NCBI RefSeq assembly: GCF_000143415.4
Contig: NW_003314280.1
Span: 124,001 to 188,000 of the forward strand
DNA from: Selaginella moellendorffii
Lineage: Eukaryota; Streptophyta; Lycopodiopsida; Selaginellales; Selaginellaceae
Reading direction: 5' to 3'
Length of the DNA stretch: 64,000 bases
Positions 32,496-45,418 of the stretch are shown one piece after another (within the stretch, counting starts at the first letter, position 1; every line of letters begins with the position of its first letter). A program made the position numbers and the translations under genes. The notes below the pieces were generated by a model. It was given only the letters and a program-made list of their open reading frames with translations, was not told the DNA's origin and did no database searches.

Positions 32496-34305
32496 CTAGG
32501 ACCCTTCCGACGAAATGCACCTGATGAAGCAAAGCCAGCGAGTTAAACAAATCAAACCACCGGCTAAGGCTTGTCTACCGTTTTCAACAGCACCATTTCT
32601 CCCGTCCGTCTCGTTGTCAAGGTCGCTTCCCAGCCGGGGCCTGGTGTCGCACTTTACATCTCCAGGATCAACCTCTGCACGTGTGCGGAGCGTGATAAAC
32701 AAGCAAGATGAAGATCTCAACGTCTCACCAGAATCCATGGAATCCAGGCGTCGACGAGGGGTCCAAACAGGACGGTCAGGCCGATCCTTATTTCTCAGCC
32801 TCCGACCATCCGTTGTTGCGCTAGAATCTGCTTCCGCCACGGATTGCCTCGCAGCCTGCAACTTGGACGCCCGCCCGGAACTGTAGCCCGAATGCTTGTA
32901 CGTTGAAGGCGACTGCCCAGGAGATACCGGGGGGCGCCCACGTGAATTGTATCCGGAATCCTGCAAGGCTTGCTCTCAAAACCCACTGCAGGAAGACAAA
33001 GGCAGCTTACAGTCTTGTCCTTGATCGGCCTACGGGTGTGTCTTAGCGCATCTGAGTCCACCGGCTTGGGATCACCCTCGCCTGCACGTGAAGAATGTTA
33101 ACAAAGATCTCAGTAACTCCGCTTCAACCTGCTGGTGTTTCATCTGCCTCTTTAAAATGACCATTCTCGTCCCCTGCTTCGCGGTTCTGCTTCTTTTCCT
33201 TGAACTCCCGTTTCTTGTGTTCCCGGCGCACATACGTGGGAGAATCTTTGGCATCTGCTGGCGGCTGAAAGCACACCCGTAAGTCACAGACGTAATTGCA
33301 CAAGCAGCAATCATTACCACAGCCTTTCCCTTATCACCACGCTTCTGGATGACGAAGCCCGAAGGTGGAGGCCCCATGATAGAACCAGAGCGAAATCCTG
33401 CTTTTGCTGCTCTCTGTGCATGAAGTGTAAGAGTGTCCGCTAAAGCAGATCAATGCAATCTCTACCTGGGCAGACTTGGCTGCTCGTTTCTGGCGGACAT
33501 ACTCCATCAAGGGAGTAACTATAACACCTTCTCTGGACGAGCCTGGGAACAAAAGGCACGGTATAGTGTTCGCATGAGAATCATATGAAGAAACCTGGCC
33601 TTTCCAGCTGGACATCGGCACTCGGCAGAAGCTCGGCTGCTTTACCCAACGTGTCCACAAACTCCAAGTAATCCGGGTCTGTCCAGCAGTGTCGCAACAC
33701 AAATGCCTTGTCAATCGAAAGGTGAGGTACCTCTCAGGATGCTTCCTTCGCGACCGTCCTTCTTCACTCGCAAATCCGGCACGCGTTGGTAGGGTGCGTA
33801 CTCCACCATGGCTTTATACTGCGAGCCTGCAAGCTTGACCATTTGGTAAGACCGTGAAAAGGAGGCGCCCCCACCTTTCTCGTTCACAAAGACATGTCCA
33901 TGGAAATCCTCATGGAAAGCAAGCACGTCCTCTGGCCTCTCGAACTCGATATAGGCGCGAGAGTGGATTTGGTTTCTGTGGCTGCAAAAGAAAGGAGGAA
34001 CCTCTAAACCAGCTCAAGGGAGAAAGCAAACGCGGAATTGGGACTCACGTCGATTTCCCAGGCCGGAACAGCATCCACAGGTAAGGCCTGGCAAACCTGG
34101 TTTGGATCCGGGACACCAAGGCGTCTTCCGAGAGTGTGGGAGGCAGGCGGCGGACCACAACCTTGGTTCGCGACAGGGGATCCTTCATCGCACACACGCT
34201 ACTGCTCTGCCACTCTTGCTGCTTGGCTAGCAGTGATGAGTAAGCTCCCGCCGCCGCATACGCTCCCTTGGCCTGCCACTGCTTCTTGTCGCGCTCCCGA
34301 CCCAT
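32496..34305 (-). CDS. UPF3: UPF3 nonsense-mediated decay factor
   Basis: Eight exons (34305-34049, 33981-33731, 33678-33595, 33542-33466, 33413-33318, 33264-33129, 33081-33011, 32960-32496) close in phase to 478 aa. The Smg4/UPF3 domain is clear: SRTKVVVRRLPPTLSEDALV, YIEFERPEDVLAFHEDFHGH, FVNEKGGG, MVEYAPYQRVPD, then DPDYLEFVDTLGKAAELLPS. A conserved ...TPLMEYVRQKRAAKSAQ segment follows, then a lysine/glutamate-rich region (YVRREHKKREFKEKKQNREA). The basic C-terminus includes KDRPDRPVWTPRRR, typical of plant UPF3 tails. UPF3 links the exon junction complex to UPF2 and UPF1. The last exon may contain an optional in-frame intron (GTGAGACG to CACGTGCAG) near 32680-32735; both readings reach the same stop. 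Confidence 0.93.
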
Positions 34306-34405
34306 CCTTCGGCGGCATCGTCCCGCTCCAAAACCCTAGCCCTTCCCCTACACTCTCAAACCCTAATCCCCTACTTTTATCTTTTGCGAGTCGAACCCTT
34401 TGTTT

Positions 34406-36439
34406 CTACACAACAACGTTTATCTCCCCGATTATATTGACGAGCCTGCCGCTGTAGAGGCGGGACAGGGCCTCCTCCACGCTGCGCTTGAGCTCTCGCG
34501 TCTTGGAGACGAGCTCTTCCTGATGCCAACCCATGCACACGCACAAGCACGATCAGATTCTCGTGTGTGAGCCGCCGGAGAGGCACCTACCTGCTTGGGC
34601 CATGACGACGACAAAGCGTTCCGCAGCTCCACCTTCTTGTGCTCTACATCCCTCAAGCTGTTGAGACACTTGGCCTCGCTCTGTTTCTTCTCCTTGAGCG
34701 ACGCCTCTAGCCTGTCCACAAACCTGCAAAGCAAATCCAAGCAAGCCGTCGCCCACAAAATACGCGCTACACGTACCTCTCCGACGTTAACATGAGCACC
34801 AAGTCTCTCGTCCTGCTGCTCGTCACCAAGTCCAGCGCTACGGAGATGTCGCCCCCCATTTCTTTCAAGACCTGGGAGCTGTATTGCGGTAAAGACGCCG
34901 AGGCAACTGCCTGTATCTGGCTCTGCAGTGCTGCTGTCGCACTGTTGTCCAGCTCCTCCACTCTCTGAACAAGAAATGCTCTCACCTGCAAAACAAAGCA
35001 AAGCTTTTGCACGTTAATACACGAGAACCAAGCCAAAGGGGCTCACCTCAAGGAGATCACTCAGAAGATTGTTTCGATACTGGGAGTCCACCAGGCGACA
35101 AAACGGAGCAAGAGAAGAGCCATAGCCTTGGACTGCCGAACCAGCCTTTTCGAATCCCAATGGATCCTCGTGACCTTCAGCACCCTGTTCCACGTCAATA
35201 TCCCACACGATTCCCGCGCTCTCCTCGTCGTCGTCACACTTGGACTCCACTAGCCTTGTGTCAGCCAGATCTATATCCCATTGTATCTCGTCAGTTTCCA
35301 GCTGAGTAGCAGCCTCAGGTAGCTGGTCACACTGGATGCCTTGTGCGCCAGGCACTCCTGCTGCAGGGTCAGTGTTATCATGGGGAGGAAAGTCGGTCCC
35401 GACATCCAACGGAGTGTCCCGAACATCCTTCAAAGCTGCCAGAAGGACCGAGCCTTGAACCTGCAAGGGCGGCGGCGAAATGAGAAAAGCAAGCGCTGCA
35501 AGCGCTTTTCACCTGAGCGTACGTGTGAGCATACGAGGCGTAGACCTCATAGAGGTGCACGGCGTCATCAACTCTGCGACGACAAAGGATGTCCTTGAGA
35601 GTGGAGAGAATCCCAGGCAAAGAGCTGACGCTGGCCAAGAGCTCGCTCCTCACGTTCACTCCCTGGCACATCGAATGTCAGCCACAAGCGAGGGCGGCGG
35701 GAACACAAGTTACTGCGATGCCAAGCTCCCGGCAGGCGTGTTGGTACTTGGAAGCCGATGCAAGGGCATTGCGCTTGAACTCGGCCTCTTTACGCTCCAG
35801 GTCTGCCAGCTGCTGTTGCAGCCTGGCGATCTGCTTCTTTACAAAGGGGCTGCGACGCAAGTCAGTGGTGGATCAAAGCTAGTGAGGCTTACATGTCGTA
35901 ATTCACGTTGTGGAGCATGAGTTGCGCGGCCTCGCCCAGATAGAGATTGTCTTTCTCGTAAGCATGCACAATGGCGTCCCATTCCCTCTGTGTGGAAGGT
36001 GAGAAGTGTAGCTAGAGTGCATTCCCATACCCCTGGACCGGACGTGGCTAGCCGGGCAAAGACACCCTTGTCTGGTTGGGCGGCGCTTGTGCTGAGGGCG
36101 ATGTCCCGGATCCTGCGTGCTTCCAGGTATCCCACAGCTGCCATGCCACCGAGGAGAGAGCTTGTCAAAGGGCGGGGGTGAGTGCGATGGATATACTCAC
36201 ACTCGGGGCTCAAGCTCAGCAGCCATGGGTCGCCCTGCTTGGGCAGGCGGGCAAACGCCGGGGCGATTCTGGCACGGATCTGCGCGAGTTTCTTCCTCCA
36301 CTCGCCATGCATCCAGCGGCGATCAACGAGCCAATCTGCGCGCGCAGCCAGCTAGTGGGTCAAGCAGAGGGCTCAGAGCGTACGCACCAGCTAGCTTGGC
36401 GTAGGCGATGTCAATGGGCAGCTCGCGCGATCCATCCAT
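34406..36439 (-). CDS. CDK5RAP3: CDK5RAP3-like protein (UFMylation E3 adaptor)
   Basis: Ten exons (36439-36388, 36335-36201, 36137-36031, 35987-35893, 35849-35714, 35662-35513, 35460-35047, 34985-34777, 34723-34591, 34519-34406) give 514 aa, close to animal CDK5RAP3 (about 506). Signature stretches are [94 protein letters not shown] and [20 protein letters not shown]. An acidic middle ([16 protein letters not shown]) matches the W-containing UFM1/ATG8-interacting motifs of C53. The end is [16 protein letters not shown]. In plants C53 acts with UFL1 and DDRGK1 at the ER in UFM1 transfer and ER-phagy. Two IxWDI repeats are visible. The start codon is 126 bp from the divergent CUL4 start. Confidence 0.93.
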
Positions 36440-36565
36440 CCCTGCTTGCCTTGCCCTAGGTGTAAGGGGGGTCCTCTTTTTAGGGTTGCGCAGGAATGCG
36501 GGGGCGAGCTGCAAGGGCAGGGTGGACACTTCTCGGTAGCTGAGACCGGCGGGCTGCCCAGTTTC
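36440..36565. promoter_or_regulatory. Shared promoter region between CDK5RAP3 and CUL4
   Basis: 126 bp between divergent start codons. Sequence is GC-rich without a TATA box. An alternative upstream frame for CUL4 is open through this interval but lacks a preferred ATG context. Confidence 0.5.
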
Positions 36566-39500
36566 ATGTCTCAGAAGCGCAGGCTGGCCAGCCTCAGCAG
36601 CAGCAATACCCCTGGCGGCTGTGCGAGTGGCGGCGGCGGCGGCGGCGACTCCCCCTCCACCATCATCATGTCCGCCACCAAGAAGCCCAAGTCACTCGAG
36701 TCTGCCGCCATGGACAAGAATGGGGTGGAAGGCTTGAGCTCGGAGCAGGGCATGGTTGTGGATGTCAAGGCGACGGGCCACGGGCTGAGCGTGGCCAGCC
36801 CCGTCACCGCAGTCGGCCTCGCCGGTGGAAGCAACAGCACCGGGACAACGGCCAATCTCAGCCGCAAGAAGGCAACGCCGCCCCAGCCGACCAAGAAGCT
36901 GGTCATCAAGCCCTTCAAAGGTATCCATTCCATCCCCGCCTTTCCTTAAACCCCTGTCGCATTTCTGGCAGACAAGCCCAAGCTGCCGGCCAACTTTGAA
37001 GACGCTACCTGGGACAAGATTAGAGCCGCCGTGAGCGCCATCCACGTAAAGCAGCCCGTCTCTTGTAGTCTGGAGCAGCTCTATCAGGTATCGTAGTCGT
37101 TCTTCTCCTTCAAAATCTTCTGTTTCGCTTCATCGGGGGTGTTTCAGAACGTGGAAGATCTGTGCTTGCACAAGCTTTCGGGAAACCTGTACCAGCGTCT
37201 GCAACAAGAATGTGAAACGCACATTTCCGCCAAGCTGTATGCTTTGGTCGGCCAGAGCCCTGATCCCGTCGTCTTTCTCTCCCATGTGGAAAGATGCTGG
37301 CAGGATCACTGCGACCAAATGCTCATGATCAGGAGCATTGCACTCTACCTTGACCGCACCTACGTCATACAAAACTCCAGCGTGCGCTCACTCTGGGACA
37401 TGGGCTTGCAGCTCTTTCGGAAGCATCTCACGTCTTGTCCGGAGGTTGAGCACAAGACAGTTACTGGGATACTGAGGCTCATTGAGAAGGAAAGGTACGC
37501 AAAGCAGTGAGAGACATCGAGGAGCACTCTTAACTATTTCTGCATTGCTCAGGACGGGGGAAACTGTTGATCGCACACTTCTTAAGCATCTCTTGAGAAT
37601 GTTTAGTGCGCTTGGAACATACAGTGAAAGCTTTGAGAAACCATTTATCGACTGCACGGCTGAGTTTTACGCGGCTGAAGGAACACGATACATGCAACAG
37701 ACTGATGTGCCTGACTACCTTAGGCACGTGGAGGTATGCAGATTTTCTGCTGTAGCGCTGGTGTTGATCCTCGAATGCTGAATTATAGGCCAGGTTGCAC
37801 GAAGAGAACGAGAGATGCTTGCTTTATCTGGATGCCAACACTCGTAAGCACTTGATATCTACCTCAGAGAAGCAGTTGCTTGAGCGCCATTCTCCCACCA
37901 TTTTGGATAAGGTTGTTCTTTTCCTTTCGTACAAAACGGCTTACTTTCGCGGCCTTTGCAGGGTTTTGGAATGCTTATGGACGCAAATCGTGTCGCGGAC
38001 CTTCACCGTATGTACCTTTTACTTGCCAGAGTCGGTGCACTGGAGTCTCTAAAGCAAGCCCTTAGCGCGTACATCAAGGCAACTGGTCATAGCATTATCG
38101 TGGACGAGGAGAAGGACAAGGACATGGTTTCTACGCTGCTGGATTTCAAGGCCCGGCTTGATATGATCTGGGAGGAAAGCTTTTCGAAGAACGAACCGTT
38201 TGCAAACACAATCAAAGAGGCGTTTGAGCATCTTATAAATTTGAGACAGGTTGGTAATACTCTTACAACAACGTTGTTATTTTTTCTGAGTTTTGTTCTG
38301 TGCTGATTTTAGAACCGACCTGCGGAGCTCATTGCTAAATTTATAGATGGAAAGCTAAGAGCTGGGAACAAAGGAACGTCTGAAGAAGAACTCGAGAGTA
38401 TGCTTGACAAAGTTTTGGTCCTTTTCAGATACATTCAAGTGAGGCTACTCTTTATCTAGAATAGGTTTTATCTGACTCTTTTCTTTGATTTTGCAGGGTA
38501 AGGATGTCTTTGAAGCATTTTACAAAAAGGATCTGGCAAAACGCTTGCTATTGGGCAAAAGCGCATCTATCGATGCTGAAAAGTCCATGATTTCGAAGGT
38601 ACTTTTTCATACTTGACTAGTTTCAGCGTTAAACGGGCATTGTCGTTGTTCCAGCTAAAAACTGAGTGTGGTAGTCAATTTACAAATAAACTCGAAGGCA
38701 TGTTCAAGGTACGCCTGTATTTTTTTGTATCCAATCAGCATCTTTGCCGAGCATTGAGTTCCCAGGACATTGAACTTTCAAGGGAAATAAACGAGTCCTT
38801 TAAGCAATCCTCACAAGCCAGGACAAAGCTACCAGCTGGAATTGAGATGAATGTGCATGTGTTGACCACCGGGTATGGACAGATCACTTGGTTTTTGCTA
38901 TTTGACGCCCTTGCATGCACGCAGGTATTGGCCTACGTACCCGCCTATGGATATTCGTCTTCCTCATGAACTCAATGTCTATCAGGTGCCTCGTGTTCTG
39001 GCTATCAAAGTTCGCGTTTTGATTTAATTGTCATTTCTCGCAGGACATATTCAAGCAATTTTACTTGAGCAAGCACAGTGGCAGGCGGCTGATGTGGCAG
39101 AATTCTTTGGGTCATTGTGTTTTGAAAGCCGAGTTTCCCAAGGGTAAGAGGGAACTATCTGTTTCACTATTTCAGGTGAGCTTCCTTTCTGAGCGGTGGT
39201 GTGGAAGTTCTAAGCTGAAATTGCCAGACGGTGGTACTTATGCTTTTCAACGATTCATTAAGGCTTAGCTTTCAAGACATAAAGGACTCAACGGGTATTG
39301 AAGACAAAGAGCTCCGCAGGACTCTGCAGTCCTTGGCTTGCGGCAAGGTTCGAATTTTGCAAAAGGTGGGCACGGAAATCTTCTCTTTAGCTAGACTCAT
39401 GTTGAGCTACCAGCAACCCAAAGGGAGAGAGGTGGAGGACGACGACGTGTTTACGTTCAATGAGGACTTCACGGCTCCTTTGTTCCGGATCAAGGTTTTG

Positions 39501-39946
39501 GACATGCCTAACGCGAAATTGCCCGTCCTCATCCTCCTTTGTTTTCAGGTGAATGCAATACAGCTCAAAGAGACGGTTGAAGAGAATGCAAGTACCACAG
39601 AGAGAGTATTCCAGGATCGGCAGTATCAGGTTTGCATGGGGGGATGGGTGCTGCTTGGGGTTCCTCTCACTTGAGAGCTTGATTGCAGATTGATGCGGCC
39701 ATTGTAAGAATTATGAAGACTAGGAAGGTCCTGAGCCACACTTTACTGATAACGGAGCTGTTCCAACAGGTAAGGCCTGGCTGCTGTTGGAATGTGGTGC
39801 CGACGCTGGATATGTTTTTTGTGTGTGACCAGCTCAAGTTCCCTATAAAGCCAGCGGACTTGAAGAAACGTATCGAGAGCCTGATCGACCGCGAGTACTT
39901 GGAGCGAGACAAGAACAACCCTCAGGTATACAATTATCTCGCATGA
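36566..39946 (+). CDS. CUL4: Cullin-4
   Basis: A 17-exon model (exon 1 36566-36920, last exon 39833-39946) closes in phase to 828 aa. The N-terminus is low-complexity (polyglycine) and basic, then [20 protein letters not shown] begins the cullin repeats. Diagnostic segments include [60 protein letters not shown] and [20 protein letters not shown]. The Nedd8 domain carries [20 protein letters not shown] and [18 protein letters not shown] ending VYNYLA; the neddylation lysine lies in [11 protein letters not shown]4 scaffolds CRL4 ubiquitin ligases with DDB1 and RBX1. Introns are 46-66 nt. Exon 14 is taken to start at 39414, giving [13 protein letters not shown]; a slightly later acceptor is possible. 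Confidence 0.95.
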
Positions 39947-40116
39947 ATGCCATGGCGACCACGCATTTGTACTCTCTGGGTTGTGTGAGTGTGTACGAGC
40001 TCAAGGGCCTCGTCTTGGTGTACATGGTGTGGTTTATAGACATACATAATTGGGCAATTTCGGTTAGGAAGGACGAGACAACGAAACGGAAGCAGCGGCA
40101 GCGCGTGTGGCGAGTG

Positions 40117-42234
<2,118 letters not shown>

Positions 42235-42298
42235 CTTGTTGGATGATGACGATAAACGTAATAAGAGTTGATTCGCTAGGCTAGGGCTGCAGGGATAG

Positions 42299-42949
42299 AT
42301 GGCCGCCGCTGTTCGCAAGCCACGAATCATCTTGGCCGCGAGCGGGAGTGTGGCGGCCATCAAGTTCGGGATACTGGCGGAGAGCCTGGCGGACTGGGCC
42401 GAGGTCAAGGCCGTTGCCACCAAGTCCGCCTTGCACTTCATCGACAAAAAAGCCCTGCCGCCGTCGGTGACGCTCTACACGGACGAGGAGGAGTGGTCGA
42501 GCTGGCGGAAGCTGGGCGACAATGTGCTGCACATCGAGCTTCGCCAGTGGGCGGATGCCATGGTGATCGCACCGCTGTCGGCAAACACGCTGGCCAAGGT
42601 TTGTTCCCTCTCCACTGCTTGCTTGCCTAGTGACGCGCGTTTGCTGGGTGCGCAGATATCGGCTGGGCTGTGCGACAACCTGCTGTCGTGCATCGTTCGG
42701 GCATGGGACTACTCCAAGCTGCTCTTCGTGTCGCCAGCCATGAACACCTTCATGTGGAACAGCCCATTTACAGAGCGCCACCTGAGCAGCGTCGAAGAGC
42801 TGGGGATGGTGGTCATTTCACCCGTAACCAAGAAGCTGGCGTGTGGGGACTTTGGCAACGGGGCCATGGCCGAACCTGGGACCATCGATTCCACCATAAG
42901 GTTAGCTCTAGAAAAGAGGATACATCCGGCTAGCATGTCAACCATTTGA
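42299..42949 (+). CDS. HAL3: Phosphopantothenoylcysteine decarboxylase (HAL3 type)
   Basis: Two exons (42299-42598, 42656-42949; intron 57 nt, itself open in frame) give 197 aa. The flavoprotein fold shows RIILAASGSVAAIKFGILAE. The catalytic His lies in NVLHIELRQWADAMVIAPLS, followed by ANTLAKISAGLCDNLLSCIV, RAWDYSKLLFVSPAMNTFMW with the conserved PAMN motif, and LACGDFGNGAMAEP with the catalytic Cys. It makes 4'-phosphopantetheine in coenzyme A synthesis. It starts 64 bp after the hexokinase stop, and its last 12 bases overlap the coding end of the convergent GNAT gene. Confidence 0.95.
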   Translation: MAAAVRKPRIILAASGSVAAIKFGILAESLADWAEVKAVATKSALHFIDKKALPPSVTLYTDEEEWSSWRKLGDNVLHIELRQWADAMVIAPLSANTLAKVCSLSTACLPSDARLLGAQISAGLCDNLLSCIVRAWDYSKLLFVSPAMNTFMWNSPFTERHLSSVEELGMVVISPVTKKLACGDFGNGAMAEPGTIDSTIRLALEKRIHPASMSTI

Positions 42950-43685
42950 TGAGTGATGCGACGGCACCGGGTGCTTGATCAGCAACTTGATCATGAGTAG
43001 CAGGGTGGAGGACGCTACAGCCTTGGGCTGCGGCCATTTGGCGTTGAGTGGCACGGGGACGCGCCGGTAGCCTTGGCTCTTGTACAGGGCAACGGCGGCG
43101 CCATTGCAGGCGTCGCAGTGAAGCGCAATGGAGCGGCAGCCCCAACCCCGGGCAACTTGTTCCGACTGTGTGAGCAGTCGCTTGGCAATGCCCCTCCGTC
43201 GGAACTCGTGGCGAACAGCAACGTTGGAGACGTAAGCAATGCCAGTCCTAGTTATATAGTAAGGCTCTCGCGAGCATCATCTAGCATGGGCATGGGCATG
43301 GGTTGATTGTTTACCTCCTGCACCCAGACGGCCTCCTCCGGGGCAAGAAGTCGCCAACCTTGTCAATGGTGAGGATCCCGGACACCACCTGGACGCCGCC
43401 TAGCGTCTCCTCCACCGCAACCAGGTACTTCTTGTGCTCAAACGGGAGGCTCCCGGCCAGCGCCATGGTCCTGCATACGTGCATCAAACACAGGCAGCAG
43501 CAACCTCGTCCCGCCCACCTGTCCAGCCGGAGAGCAAAGTCCATGACTGCGCCCTGGTGCGGCAAGAAGCTGCTGCAGTGCGTGTCGGCAATCTGCCACG
43601 CATCCTGGATCCGAGCCTCCCGGACGCAGCTCGCACCTGGTGCTGCCCGTGCTTGGCAAAGAACCATTGGAGCTGTCGGGAGCAT
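42938..43685 (-). CDS. GNAT-family N-acetyltransferase
   Basis: Three exons (43685-43519, 43470-43315, 43247-42938) give 210 aa in phase. The acetyl-CoA motif A is IAYVSNVAVRHEFRRRGIAK followed by RLLTQSEQ, with the R/Q-x-x-G-x-G/A pattern as RRRGIA. Motif B follows: SIALHCDACNGAAVALYKSQ and GYRRVPV. The N-terminal half (REARIQDAWQIADTHCSSFL) matches the fold's first helix. An in-frame TAA just upstream supports the ATG at 43685. The family resembles plastid-type plant GNATs, but the substrate cannot be assigned. The C-terminus overlaps PPCDC coding sequence by 12 bp, and the start is 67 bp from the divergent GT31 gene. Confidence 0.85.
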
Positions 43686-43752
43686 CCTCCTGGGTGTTTA
43701 GGTAAAAATGCAAGCACGATGGGGTCATTAGGGCAGATCCAGCGGCGCTAGG

Positions 43753-45374
43753 ATGAGAGGGCGGGGTCACACAGGCGCCCCCCAGCGAGGAAGCATGACT
43801 TCCTTGATTCTCATCATGCTCTCCTTCATGGCCTGCTTTTACATTGGTGGGAGGTATGGTATGCTCTCATCACTTGTGCCACATCCTCCTTTCTGCTCTT
43901 CCAGGCTGTGGCAGGATGCCGAGACTCGGCTGCTGCTTGTTGGGCTGATCGAGAAAAATGAGGGAAAGGTGGTGTGAGAAAAGCCTGGGGTCTCGACGGG
44001 TTTCTTACCTCCTTCCTTTTTTTTTTCCTCAGGGACAGGCCGTATCGGTGGACGAGACCCTCAAGCTGATCGACTGCAAGTAAGGAATGGCTGACAGCTT
44101 ACAACTTTGAAACATTTTGGCCACAACAGGGACCAGAAGAAGAGAGTGTCGGCGCTAGAGATGGAGCTGGCGGCGGCCAAGAGCCAAGGCTTCAGTACGC
44201 GAAGGCTGCGAGCTGAGAACCAAACAAGGGCTGCAGGACGGCTACATGTTGTCATGGGCATCAATACTGGATTCGGGCAGCATGCCAGGCGCGATTCCAT
44301 TCGAAACACCTGGATGCCTAAAGGTATCCAACTCTGTCTATTATCATCTCGCTCATATCGCTGCTCTGTCTTGCAAGGGACGGCTTTGAAGAAACTGGAG
44401 GATGACAAGGGCGTCGTCATCCGTTTCGTTGTGGGGAGAAGGTAAGCAATGCTTGCTTGCGTGCTTCCTCTCAAGCGTGGTGGATGACAGCGCAAACAGA
44501 GGGGACAGCCTAGATCGACTTATTGACGACGAAAACAACAGAACACATGACTTCCTTATTCTGGTAACTCGGCTTTGTTCTTGTATGCCCCGCTAAAGCT
44601 TATCCGTGGCAGGACGACCATGTAGAAGAGCCGGAGGAGATACCGAGGAAAGCCAAAAAGTTCTTTGCCACTGCCGTCGAGACATGGGATGCAGACTTCT
44701 TCTTGAAGGTAGATGACGACGTTTATGTGAATATCGGTAAGCGTTGGCCATTACACTCCTTCCGCAGACTTTTAACTTCTCCACAGATAAGCTAGGCGAG
44801 ATGCTTGCTCAGCACTGGGACAAGCCCAGGATATACATCGGGTGCATGAAGTCTGGTGAAGTGTTCTCCGACTCGTAAGTTCTCGCAATTTTGAAACGCT
44901 CGGTGGTGATCAGCTTGTATCCCTCTAGAAAGCAGCGGTGGTACGAGCCCGAGTGGTGGAAGTTTGGCGATCAGAAGGGGTACGTGGCCCTGGATTTCTC
45001 TTGCTGATAAACATTGTCTGGATTGGCAGGTATATGCGTCATGCTGAGGCACGGATGTATGGCGTGAGCAGGGCCTTGGCTCAGTACATTTCTATCAACA
45101 AGTAAGTTTTTCTCTTTGTGTTCTTTGGCCGAGCGCTTTGTCTAGTCCGGTTTTGCATGTGTATCGGCACGAGGATGTGATGGTGGGATCGTGGATGCTA
45201 GGACTAGACGTGGAGCACGTAGATGAGCGACGGCTCTGCTGCTCCAGTGGCCAAGCTGGTTTGTATCATATAGTTTTTGCGGTGCGGTTGCTTAGTCGTT
45301 GCAATATGTGCCAGGTGCTGTTTGTGCTGCCTCGTAACACTGCGTTTTTGGTTGGATACCTTGGTGTTTGTTAA
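43753..45374 (+). CDS. Beta-1,3-galactosyltransferase-like enzyme (GT31), short C-terminus
   Basis: Eleven exons close in phase to 368 aa. A type II signal anchor lies near residues 17-32 (SLILIMLSFMACFYIGG). The DUF4094-like stem is followed by the GT31 catalytic domain: LHVVMGINTGFGQHARRDSI, RNTWMPKG, VIRFVVGRS, HDFLILDDHVE, KKFFATAVETWDADFFLKVD with the DXD motif as VDDDVYVN, RIYIGCMKSGEVF, YMRHAEARMYGVSRALAQYI and HEDVMVGSWMLGLDVEHVDE. In most plant relatives a Cys-rich tail continues after RRLCC. Here the frame drifts into unrelated residues and stops at 45374, 45 bp before the next gene. A further splice form could restore a normal tail; none was found. Probably a Golgi galactosyltransferase. 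Confidence 0.88.
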
Positions 45375-45418
45375 GTAAAGGTTTCACGAGCTCTCTGGTC
45401 GTAGGCTTAGGGTTTTAG

